Source: Aliivibrio_A kagoshimensis (GTDB taxonomy: Bacteria; Pseudomonadota; Gammaproteobacteria; Enterobacterales; Vibrionaceae). From it: a stretch of DNA of 12,018 bases. The notes beneath the pieces are model-generated. The model worked only from the letters and a program-made list of their open reading frames with translations, did no database searches and was not told where the DNA came from. Both the position numbers and the translations under genes were made by a program. Within the stretch, counting starts at the first letter, position 1. Every line of letters begins with the position of its first letter. Of this stretch, positions 1 to 6,742 are shown piece by piece. Location: contig NZ_JAKJSQ010000090.1 of assembly GCF_050337105.1 (NCBI RefSeq), positions 1-12,018 on the forward strand. Reading direction: 5' to 3'.

Positions 1-404
1 TGTTGGTTATTCGTACAAATAATACTCTTTCTATCCGTGCCATCAAAGGTGTATGTCTTCCAGAAGAATGCAGTGATAAGTACGCTAAGGAGGAAACATA
101 TTTGGATGAATCTGGAACGGGTCAATTTCTCTGCAGCCATTGAATCTAAAACTCCATGTTACTTACTTCATGTTTTTAAAAAAAATGTTGCTTAACCGTA
201 ACGAAGGTGTGGATTTACCTGTTATTGNGTTTACAACTGACGTATCATTCTTCTGAAAATGCCACTTTTAAAGAAAAAGTGCAATGTAACAGTAGGAATT
301 TTAGATTAAGTTCATATTGTAACGATATAGCACCTGGGTGGCATTGCGATTTATTTCGCGTTTGGAAATAGAGTGTAGTTGAAATAAAAAATGGAAGCAG
401 CAAT
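1..404. other. No intact gene: fragmentary open stretches and ccoN leader
   Basis: No complete gene is visible here. The three forward frames give successive short open stretches: one from the left edge to a TGA at 141-143, one from the edge to a TAA at 193-195, and one ending in a TGA at 254-256. This pattern could be the 3' end of a gene broken by frameshifts, either real decay or sequencing error, since there is an undetermined base at 228 and a run of eight A at 178-185. It could equally be chance in AT-rich DNA. I do not recognise any of the peptides. From about 260 to 404 the stretch looks non-coding and should carry the ccoN promoter. A 7-bp hairpin (263-269 with 275-281) has no T tract. 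No FNR box and no convincing -35/-10 pair was found. Confidence 0.5.
3..143 (+). pseudogene. Possible 3' remnant of an unidentified coding sequence
   Basis: This reading frame is open from the left edge and ends in TGA at 141-143, giving 46 residues with three cysteines and a mixed, protein-like composition (it ends ...GTGQFLCSH). It may be the tail of a gene that starts outside the window, or part of a decayed one, because overlapping frames stay open to 195 and to 256. No family is recognised and no ribosome binding site or start is visible. Chance is a real alternative for an open stretch this short. Confidence 0.2.
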
Positions 405-408
405 ATGA
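391..408 (+). other. Five-codon upstream ORF overlapping the ccoN start
   Basis: An ATG at 391 opens a five-residue reading frame (MEAAI) whose TGA stop at 406-408 overlaps the ccoN ATG at 405-407 as ATGA, the same junction that joins ccoQ to ccoP. The GGA that would serve as the ccoN ribosome binding site lies at 393-395, inside this mini-ORF. It could couple translation to ccoN or be accidental. Nothing else supports its expression. Confidence 0.2.
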
Positions 409-1832
409 ACCAAGTACAGCAGCTTGATCAGAAATACAACTATACAGTCGTGCGTCAATTTACCCTAGTTACTATCTTATGGGGTATTGTTGGCATGGCT
501 GTTGGTGTTTTGATTGCAGCACAGTTGGTTTGGCCGCAACTTAACTTTGACACACCATGGCTGACGTATAGCCGTTTGCGCCCATTGCATACTAATGCAG
601 TGATTTTCGCATTCGGTACAAGTGCCCTTTTTGCAACGTCTTATTACGTTGTACAAAGAACTTGTCAAACACGTCTGTTTGGTGGTCCGTTAATTGCGTT
701 CACCTTCTGGGGTTGGCAAGCCATCATTCTTTCTGCAGTGATCACACTGCCTTTAGGATATACATCTGCTAAAGAATACGCAGAATTAGAGTGGCCAATT
801 GATATTGGTATTACTTTAGTCTGGGTCGCTTATGCTATCGTATTCTTTGGAACGTTAATCAAACGAAAAACTTCCCACATTTATGTGGCGAACTGGTTTT
901 TTGGCGCCTTTATTCTCACCGTTGCCGTTCTTCACATCGTGAATAGCCTTGCTATTCCAGTATCTGGGATGAAATCGTATTCGATCTATTCTGGTGCTGT
1001 TGATGCTATGGTTCAGTGGTGGTATGGACATAATGCGGTTGGATTCTTATTAACGGCAGGTTTCTTAGGTATTATGTACTACTTTGTACCTAAGCAAGCT
1101 GATCGTCCAGTTTACTCTTACCGTCTATCTATTGTTCACTTCTGGGCACTCATTTCGTTGTATATCTGGGCGGGTCCTCACCACCTTCATTATACTGCTC
1201 TGCCTGATTGGACTCAGTCTTTAGGTATGGTTATGTCTTTGGTTCTTTTTGCACCTTCTTGGGGCGGAATGATCAATGGTATTATGACGCTGTCTGGTGC
1301 TTGGCATAAACTTCGCTACGATCCAATTTTACGATTCTTAGTTGTTTCACTCTCTTTCTATGGTATGTCTACCTTTGAAGGACCAATGATGGCAATTAAA
1401 ACAGTAAACGCCCTATCTCACTATACGGACTGGACGGTAGGTCACGTTCACTCTGGTGCTTTAGGTTGGGTTGCTATGGTAACGATTGGTGCGGTTTACC
1501 ACTTAGTTCCTAAGTTGTTTGGTCAAGAGCGCATGTACTCGACTTCACTCATCAATATTCATTTTTGGTTAGCAACAATTGGTACGGTTCTTTATATTGT
1601 ATCAATGTGGATTTCAGGCGTTATGCAAGGTCTAATGTGGCGTTCAGTTAACCCTGACGGAACATTGACTTACAGCTTTGTAGAATCTTTAGAAGCGTCA
1701 TACCCATTCTACTTTGTTCGTTTTCTTGGTGGTTTAATCTTCCTTTCTGGAATGTTCTTACTTGCTTACAACGCATATAAAACAATTTCAGCGCCGAAGA
1801 ATAGCCTCAAAGCCGTTCAGCAACCAGCATAA
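405..1832 (+). CDS. ccoN: cbb3-type cytochrome c oxidase subunit I, CcoN
   Basis: CcoN is the catalytic haem-copper subunit of the C-family oxidase. It reduces O2 to water in the inner membrane with high oxygen affinity. At 475 residues it has the usual length, with about 12 hydrophobic helices. By alignment with the Pseudomonas stutzeri enzyme (from memory), the ligands are all present: His62 and His349 for low-spin haem b, His347 for haem b3, and His209, His259 and His260 for CuB. Tyr253 matches the Tyr cross-linked to a CuB histidine. Motifs seen are LHTNAVIFAF, WWYGHNAVGF, WAGPHHLHYT and TVGHVHSGALGW. It is the first gene of ccoNOQP, with ccoO 11 bases downstream behind an AAGGAG site. 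The start at 405 follows a weak GGA-containing site. A conserved glutamate occurs at 325 (STFEGP). Confidence 0.97.
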   Translation: MNQVQQLDQKYNYTVVRQFTLVTILWGIVGMAVGVLIAAQLVWPQLNFDTPWLTYSRLRPLHTNAVIFAFGTSALFATSYYVVQRTCQTRLFGGPLIAFTFWGWQAIILSAVITLPLGYTSAKEYAELEWPIDIGITLVWVAYAIVFFGTLIKRKTSHIYVANWFFGAFILTVAVLHIVNSLAIPVSGMKSYSIYSGAVDAMVQWWYGHNAVGFLLTAGFLGIMYYFVPKQADRPVYSYRLSIVHFWALISLYIWAGPHHLHYTALPDWTQSLGMVMSLVLFAPSWGGMINGIMTLSGAWHKLRYDPILRFLVVSLSFYGMSTFEGPMMAIKTVNALSHYTDWTVGHVHSGALGWVAMVTIGAVYHLVPKLFGQERMYSTSLINIHFWLATIGTVLYIVSMWISGVMQGLMWRSVNPDGTLTYSFVESLEASYPFYFVRFLGGLIFLSGMFLLAYNAYKTISAPKNSLKAVQQPA

Positions 1833-1843
1833 GGAGAGACAAT

Positions 1844-2455
1844 ATGAGTTCTAATCGTCATGAAATCATAGAGAAAAACGTCGGACTTCTTGCCATATTA
1901 ATTGTTGTTGCAATTACTTTTGGTGCTCTGGCTGAGATCTTACCTTTGGTTTTCCAAAAGCAAGTGAACGAACCTGTTGAGAATCTACGTCCGTATACGG
2001 CATTAGAAATGGAAGGTCGTGATATCTACATCCGTGAAGGGTGTCATGTCTGTCACAGCCAGATGATTCGTCCATTCCGTGCAGAAACTGAGCGTTATGG
2101 TCACTATTCTGTCGCTGGTGAAAGTGTGTGGGAGCATCCATTCTTATGGGGTTCTAAGCGAACTGGTCCTGATCTAGCTCGTGTAGGTGATCGTTACTCT
2201 GATGAGTGGCATCGTGTTCATTTAATCAATCCGCGTGATGTGGTTCCAGAGTCAAACATGCCAGGGTTCCCTTGGTTAGAAACCAATGTTTTATCTGGTG
2301 AATTAACCTCTAAGAAACTTGCTCTTTTCCGTGACAACTTCGGTGTTCCATACACTGATGAAGATGTTGCGAATGCATCGAAAGATGTAGAAGGCAAAAC
2401 TGAACTTGATGCACTGGTTGCATACCTTCAGTCTCTTGGCCACGCGATGAAGTAA
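1844..2455 (+). CDS. ccoO: cbb3-type cytochrome c oxidase subunit II, CcoO (mono-haem)
   Basis: CcoO is the membrane-anchored mono-haem c-type cytochrome that passes electrons from CcoP to the CcoN active site. The 203-residue protein starts with a short basic N-terminus and one membrane anchor at about residues 13-36, followed by a periplasmic domain. The haem motif is Cys67-His-Val-Cys70-His71 within GCHVCHSQMIRPF, typical of the family. Met139 in ESNMPGFPW is the probable sixth haem ligand. A strong AAGGAGAG site sits just before the ATG. It lies between ccoN and ccoQ in one transcription unit, nine bases before ccoQ. No irregularity is seen. Confidence 0.97.
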   Translation: MSSNRHEIIEKNVGLLAILIVVAITFGALAEILPLVFQKQVNEPVENLRPYTALEMEGRDIYIREGCHVCHSQMIRPFRAETERYGHYSVAGESVWEHPFLWGSKRTGPDLARVGDRYSDEWHRVHLINPRDVVPESNMPGFPWLETNVLSGELTSKKLALFRDNFGVPYTDEDVANASKDVEGKTELDALVAYLQSLGHAMK

Positions 2456-2464
2456 GGAGCTAAT

Positions 2465-2647
2465 ATGGATTTTGCAACTTTGCACAGCATATGGACTGTT
2501 GTCCTGTTTACTAGCTTCATCGGGATTGTATTTTGGGCATATAGTAAGCGTCAAACCTCTTCATTTAATGAAGCGGCGAACTTGATTTTTGCTGATGAAC
2601 AAAAAGACAATGAATCACTCAATAACAAAGGAGTAAATCAACAATGA
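2465..2647 (+). CDS. ccoQ: cbb3-type cytochrome c oxidase small subunit CcoQ
   Basis: CcoQ (FixQ) is a small single-span membrane protein that in other bacteria stabilises the oxidase complex, notably the association of CcoP with the core. This copy has 60 residues: one hydrophobic segment at about residues 8-25 ending in FWAYSKRQ, then a hydrophilic cytoplasmic tail rich in Asp, Glu and Asn. The position-specific pattern around FWAYSK and the location between ccoO and ccoP make the call secure, although the sequence alone is weakly conserved. An AAGGAG site precedes the ATG. Its stop overlaps the ccoP start as ATGA, so the two are probably translationally coupled. Confidence 0.93.
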   Translation: MDFATLHSIWTVVLFTSFIGIVFWAYSKRQTSSFNEAANLIFADEQKDNESLNNKGVNQQ

Positions 2648-3624
2648 GTACTTTTTGGAGTGTTTTCATATCTATCATTTCCATCGGTACCCTTATTGGT
2701 TGCGCCGTGCTACTTCGTGCTTGTTTAAAAAACAACACTGGTGTAGCAGAAGGTGAAGAGCTTCACCATGAATACGATGGTATTCGTGAACTGAACAATC
2801 CACTGCCTAAGTGGTGGTCATATATGTTCGTTGGTACCATCGTATTTGCTGCGGTGTATCTTGTGCTCTACCCTGGCCTTGGCAACTTTAAAGGTGTTCT
2901 TGGTTGGACAAGTTCGGATCAAACCGTTCGCACTATTGAGGAGTCACGCGCTTCAGTTGAACGTGCTCAATCTGAAAAACGTATTGACCAATACGCTAAA
3001 GAGCTTGATGATTCTCAAGCTATCTTTGGTGAAGTGTTCTCTACGTTAGCGCATAAGCCTAACAGCGATGAGTTTCGCCCTATCACTGAAATAGCAGCAG
3101 ATAATGAAGCGGTAAAAGTGGGTCAACGACTTTTCCTTCAAAACTGTTCTCAGTGTCATGGTTCGGATGCTCGTGGTCTGAAAGGCTTCCCTAATCTAAC
3201 TGACAGTGATTGGTTATATGGCGGTGAGCCTGAGACGATCAAAACCAGTGTTATGCATGGCCGTATTGGTAACATGCCAGGTTGGGAAGATGCACTTGGT
3301 GCTGATGGTGTCAAAGAAGTTGTCACTTATGTCCTGAGTCTCTCAGGTCGTGGTGTTAACGCTCGTGAAGCGGCAGCAGGCAAAAAACGTTTCGTTGTTT
3401 GTGCTGCATGTCATGGTACAGATGGTAAAGGTAACCCAGCGTTTGGTGCTCCTGATCTAACTGACCAAATCTGGCTGTTTGGTGATTCTCGCGAAGCGAT
3501 CACTGCAACCGTTGCTCACGGTCGCCAAGGTGTTATGCCGGCGTGGAAAGATATTTTAGGTGAAGAGAAGGTTCAACTTCTTTCCGCTTATGTCTGGAGC
3601 TTAAGCAACACTGAAAAAGAGTAA
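2644..3624 (+). CDS. ccoP: cbb3-type cytochrome c oxidase subunit III, CcoP (di-haem)
   Basis: CcoP is the di-haem c-type cytochrome that accepts electrons from soluble or membrane cytochromes and passes them to CcoO. The 326-residue protein has an extra N-terminal hydrophobic helix (about 4-27), a loop with the family signature around HHEYDGIRELNNPLPKWW, a second helix (about 58-77), then two periplasmic cytochrome c domains. Haem sites are Cys168-Ser-Gln-Cys171-His172 and Cys253-Ala-Ala-Cys256-His257. Probable axial methionines are Met211 (GNMPGW) and Met298 (GVMPAW). The two-helix N-terminus is the longer CcoP form found in many proteobacteria. The start overlaps the ccoQ stop by four bases. 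A hairpin follows the stop, so this is the last structural gene. Confidence 0.97.
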   Translation: MSTFWSVFISIISIGTLIGCAVLLRACLKNNTGVAEGEELHHEYDGIRELNNPLPKWWSYMFVGTIVFAAVYLVLYPGLGNFKGVLGWTSSDQTVRTIEESRASVERAQSEKRIDQYAKELDDSQAIFGEVFSTLAHKPNSDEFRPITEIAADNEAVKVGQRLFLQNCSQCHGSDARGLKGFPNLTDSDWLYGGEPETIKTSVMHGRIGNMPGWEDALGADGVKEVVTYVLSLSGRGVNAREAAAGKKRFVVCAACHGTDGKGNPAFGAPDLTDQIWLFGDSREAITATVAHGRQGVMPAWKDILGEEKVQLLSAYVWSLSNTEKE

Positions 3625-3636
3625 TTAAACAACTCG

Positions 3637-3661
3637 TGCCCCTGTTTTCAGGGGCATATTT
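3637..3661 (+). terminator. Hairpin terminator or attenuator after ccoP
   Basis: A perfect 8-bp stem (TGCCCCTG at 3637-3644, CAGGGGCA at 3649-3656) with a TTTT loop is followed by TATTT. It starts 12 bases after the ccoP stop. The GC-rich stem and short T tail fit a rho-independent terminator of moderate strength. It could let part of transcription continue into ccoHIS, giving fewer assembly factors than oxidase subunits. No clear promoter for ccoH was found in the remaining 28 bases. Confidence 0.65.
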
Positions 3662-3689
3662 CCCCCTCCTTTCTATTTTCGAGATTATT

Positions 3690-4178
3690 ATGATTGTAAA
3701 GCCTTGGTATAAGCAATTCTGGCCTTGGTTCCTCCTTGCCCTTCCGCTTGCTGCCGTAATTGGAAGTTTTACCACACTGGCAATATTCACAAAAAATCAA
3801 GTCTCACTCGTTGCTGAAGATTATTATAAAAAAGGCAAGGGAATAAACGTAGATTTAAGCCGTTTGAAAGTGGCTGACGAACTTGAACTTAATGCATCCA
3901 TTGTCTCAGACGATAAAATGGTTATTATCCGATTCAACAAAGGTCAACTTCAAAGCTACCCATCTCTAAAAGTCACGATGACACATCGAACGTTAGCAGA
4001 TAAAGATTTCTCACAAATGGTCACTGCTGATGGTAAAGGTCTGTACCGTATGCAATTTTCTGATGCTATTTCAGGTCCTTGGTTTGTTGAGGTCGGTCCG
4101 CATGATAATCAGTGGATGTTACAAGGCCGTATCAACTTCCCATCCACAGATCCTGTTGAGTTAACTGGTCAATACTAG
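3690..4178 (+). CDS. ccoH: cbb3 oxidase assembly protein CcoH (FixH family)
   Basis: CcoH (FixH) is a membrane-anchored cbb3 oxidase assembly factor that in other bacteria associates with CcoN and is needed for stable complex formation. From the ATG at 3690 it has 162 residues: a cytoplasmic basic and aromatic start (MIVKPWYKQFWPWF), one membrane helix at about 12-34, the conserved family stretch LVAEDYYKKGKGIN, then a periplasmic beta-rich domain with PWFVEVGP. The frame is open further upstream to a GTG at 3636, but that extension would translate the hairpin and adds residues unlike the family. A GAGA site five bases before 3690 supports the ATG. It sits before ccoI with an 18-base gap, in the usual ccoH-ccoI-ccoS order. 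No ccoG is present in the cluster here. Confidence 0.88.
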   Translation: MIVKPWYKQFWPWFLLALPLAAVIGSFTTLAIFTKNQVSLVAEDYYKKGKGINVDLSRLKVADELELNASIVSDDKMVIIRFNKGQLQSYPSLKVTMTHRTLADKDFSQMVTADGKGLYRMQFSDAISGPWFVEVGPHDNQWMLQGRINFPSTDPVELTGQY

Positions 4179-4196
4179 TCATTTGTAGGGCATCTA

Positions 4197-6563
4197 ATGA
4201 GTAAAGATTGTTATCACTGTGGTGAGGTTGTTCCGACAAACTCTGATTTCCATGTTGATATTTTGGGTGAACGTCGCGATATGTGTTGTCCCGGCTGTGA
4301 ATCGGTGGCTAATACCATTATTGAAAGTGGTTTAGTCTCCTACTATCAATATCGCACCACAACGGCTGATAAAATGGATTTGGTTCCAGAGCAGCTCAAA
4401 GCGTTAAATCATTATGATCATCAAGAAGTTCAGAAAGAGTTTGTACGCCATCACGACGATATCAGTGAAGTTACCCTTTCCATTGATGGTGTCTCATGTG
4501 CCGCTTGTGCGTGGTTAATTGAAAAACAATTAAACAAACAAGTTGGTGTCCTATCTATTAGAGTCAATACCACGACTCATCGTGCGCTATTAAGTTGGGA
4601 CTCCAAAAGTGTCCAGCTGAGCACGCTGCTTAAATCAATACATCAATTGGGTTATAAAGCGGCCCCATTTGAAGCCGATAAACAAGAGCAAGAGTACCAT
4701 CGTAGCATGACACAATACCTCTACCGTCTTGGTATTGCTGGAATTGCCACTATGCAGGTGATGATGCTTGCTGTTGCGTTGTATCTAGAGGTGTTTGGCG
4801 ATCTCGATAATGAGTTCCGTAATTACCTACGTTATGTCAGCCTGATTTTTGCTACCCCTGTGCTTCTTTACTCTGCCCTGCCATTTTACATCAATGCATG
4901 GCGCAGCATTAAAGCCAAGAGTCTGGGCATGGATGTCCCTGTCTCCATTGCCCTATTGTTTGCCTATTTCGCCAGCTTAATAGCGACCATTAATGAAAAC
5001 GGTGAAGTCTTCTTTGAATCTGTGGCAATGTTTACCTTCTTCTTATTGCTCGGTCGATTCCTAGAGCTTAGAGCAAGACGAAAAGCCGCCGCTATCACCG
5101 CCAACTTAATGAAGTTAGTGCCGGTGATGGCAACGTTGGATAACGGTGAACGAGTGGCTGCACGAACACTTGATACAGACGACATGGTGATTGTATTACC
5201 CGGTGAACACTTTCCTGCTGACGGAGTGATTGTCTCTGGAGCCACCTCTATTGATGAATCCATGCTGACTGGTGAAGCGATGCCAGTTAAGAAAATTAAA
5301 GATGATACTGTTTACGCTGGTACGATTAATATCGACAACAACCTGACCATTAAGGTGTTGCATAGCAAAGCTAACTCGTTAATTTCTAATATTGTTAGGT
5401 TGCAAGATGAAGCGCAAATGACCAAGCCTAAAGTGGCTGAAATTGCGGATCAAGTTGCACGCTATTTTGTCGCAGTTATTCTGGTTATATCCGCTGCAAC
5501 TTGGATTTATTGGCATCAATATAATCCAGACGATGCTTTCTGGATTATGTTGTCAGTATTGGTTGCGACGTGTCCTTGTGCACTATCATTAGCGACCCCG
5601 ACAGCGATTACCTGCTCTACGTCAAGGCTGGCGAGTTTAGGGCTAATGCTTCGTCGTGGACACGTTTTAGAGACGCTGTGTAAAGTGAACCAGTTAGTGA
5701 TCGATAAAACAGGTACATTGACTGAAGGTAACATCAAAATTACTGATGTTAGCTGTTTCGAACACTATTCAGAATCGGAGGTGATTCAGATAGCAGCCTC
5801 TTTGGAGAATCATGCTAATCACCCTATTGCAAACGCATTTAAAGTCCTGATTGATACACCTCTAGTTATGAACAGCGTTGAAAATGTTATCGGATCTGGT
5901 TTAAAGGGCCAATATGAAGGTAGTGAATGGCGAATAGGAAAATCTAAATTTGCACTTACTGATAACCAACAAAGTGATAGTGATTTCCAAGTATGGCTAT
6001 CAAAAGAAGGAGTAAGAGTTGCGGCGTTCAAACTCGACGACCCTATCAGAGCAGAAAGCCAAGAGTTAATTTCTGAATTCAAAAAAGTGGGTATCGAAAC
6101 CACCATGCTAACGGGGGATTGCAGCGCCTCTGTTGAAAAGGTAGCGCAACAGCTAAACATTCACACTGTGGTTTCCGGTGTCTCTCCTGAGGGGAAATTA
6201 GCCTACCTACAAAGCTTGGATGACTCAACGGTCACCTTAATGGTTGGTGATGGTATTAATGATGCGCCAACGTTGGCTGGTGCTCACCTTTCTATCGCAA
6301 TGGGAGGTGGCACTGATGTCGCCAAAGCGTCAGCGGATATGGTATTGCTTGGTGATAAACTGACACGGCTGTTGGATGCTCGAACGTTGGCATTACAAAC
6401 CAAACGTACTATTCGTCAGAATTTAGCATGGGCTTTAGGGTATAATTTGATTGTATTGCCACTCGCGGTTATGGGGCTCGTTGCTCCATATATTGCCGTT
6501 GTCGGTATGTCAGCAAGCTCCATCATTGTGGTAACCAACTCATTAAGGTTAATTAAAAAATAA
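4197..6563 (+). CDS. ccoI: Copper-exporting P1B-type ATPase CcoI (FixI), cbb3 assembly
   Basis: CcoI is an inner-membrane Cu(I) P1B-ATPase that moves copper across the membrane to supply the CuB site of the cbb3 oxidase. It is distinct from detoxifying CopA. The 788-residue protein begins with a cysteine-rich metal-binding module (Cys5, Cys8, Cys30, Cys31, Cys34). A heavy-metal-associated domain with Cys101-Ala-Ala-Cys104 follows, and then eight predicted helices. ATPase motifs are TGEA (358-361, actuator), the transmembrane CPC (459-461), DKTGT with phosphorylated Asp503, His542-Pro543, and GDGINDAP (684-691). The last helices carry GYN and MSASS, which fit Cu(I) coordination. The combined N-terminus and the neighbours ccoH and ccoS separate it from CopA. 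Its TAA shares one base with the ccoS ATG, which suggests translational coupling. Confidence 0.95.
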   Translation: MSKDCYHCGEVVPTNSDFHVDILGERRDMCCPGCESVANTIIESGLVSYYQYRTTTADKMDLVPEQLKALNHYDHQEVQKEFVRHHDDISEVTLSIDGVSCAACAWLIEKQLNKQVGVLSIRVNTTTHRALLSWDSKSVQLSTLLKSIHQLGYKAAPFEADKQEQEYHRSMTQYLYRLGIAGIATMQVMMLAVALYLEVFGDLDNEFRNYLRYVSLIFATPVLLYSALPFYINAWRSIKAKSLGMDVPVSIALLFAYFASLIATINENGEVFFESVAMFTFFLLLGRFLELRARRKAAAITANLMKLVPVMATLDNGERVAARTLDTDDMVIVLPGEHFPADGVIVSGATSIDESMLTGEAMPVKKIKDDTVYAGTINIDNNLTIKVLHSKANSLISNIVRLQDEAQMTKPKVAEIADQVARYFVAVILVISAATWIYWHQYNPDDAFWIMLSVLVATCPCALSLATPTAITCSTSRLASLGLMLRRGHVLETLCKVNQLVIDKTGTLTEGNIKITDVSCFEHYSESEVIQIAASLENHANHPIANAFKVLIDTPLVMNSVENVIGSGLKGQYEGSEWRIGKSKFALTDNQQSDSDFQVWLSKEGVRVAAFKLDDPIRAESQELISEFKKVGIETTMLTGDCSASVEKVAQQLNIHTVVSGVSPEGKLAYLQSLDDSTVTLMVGDGINDAPTLAGAHLSIAMGGGTDVAKASADMVLLGDKLTRLLDARTLALQTKRTIRQNLAWALGYNLIVLPLAVMGLVAPYIAVVGMSASSIIVVTNSLRLIKK

Positions 6564-6742
6564 TGGCCAGTTTATATCTATTAATTCCGATTGCGATTGT
6601 GCTGGTTTGCCTAGCGGCTGCAATTTTTATATGGGCAGTGAAGAGTGAACAGTTTGAAGACCTTGACCGTCAAGGGCACAATATTCTCTTTGATGAAACC
6701 GATGAGTCTAACACATCAAAAAGTGAAGAGAAGAAACCGTAA
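6563..6742 (+). CDS. ccoS: cbb3 oxidase maturation protein CcoS
   Basis: This small gene encodes 59 residues (MASLYLLIPIAIVLVCLAAA..., ending ...SEEKKP). CcoS is a small single-span membrane protein; in Rhodobacter capsulatus loss of CcoS gives an inactive oxidase lacking cofactors. Evidence here is one N-terminal helix at about 3-25, followed by the family pattern IFIWAVKSEQFEDLDRQG and then a charged tail. The ATG at 6563 shares a base with the ccoI TAA, and its TAA at 6740-6742 shares a base with the next ATG. The gene is short enough to be missed by a 60-codon cutoff. Confidence 0.93.
   Translation: MASLYLLIPIAIVLVCLAAAIFIWAVKSEQFEDLDRQGHNILFDETDESNTSKSEEKKP

Noticed and set aside
422..440. 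TTGAT at the start of ccoN as an FNR site
   Set aside because: It lies inside the coding region and its partner half (AATAC) matches only two of five bases.
3636..3689. Longer ccoH starting at GTG 3636
   Set aside because: The 18 extra codons would translate the ccoP terminator hairpin, have no ribosome site, and do not look like a FixH N-terminus. ATG 3690 has a GAGA site at a normal distance.
4964..5263. 99-codon minus-strand frame inside ccoI
   Set aside because: It lies wholly within a well-supported gene, has no ribosome site or neighbours on that strand, and reads as a low-complexity shadow.
5819..6160. 113-codon minus-strand frame inside ccoI
   Set aside because: It is the longest shadow frame, but it lies antisense to the ATP-binding domain of ccoI and shows no recognisable protein features.
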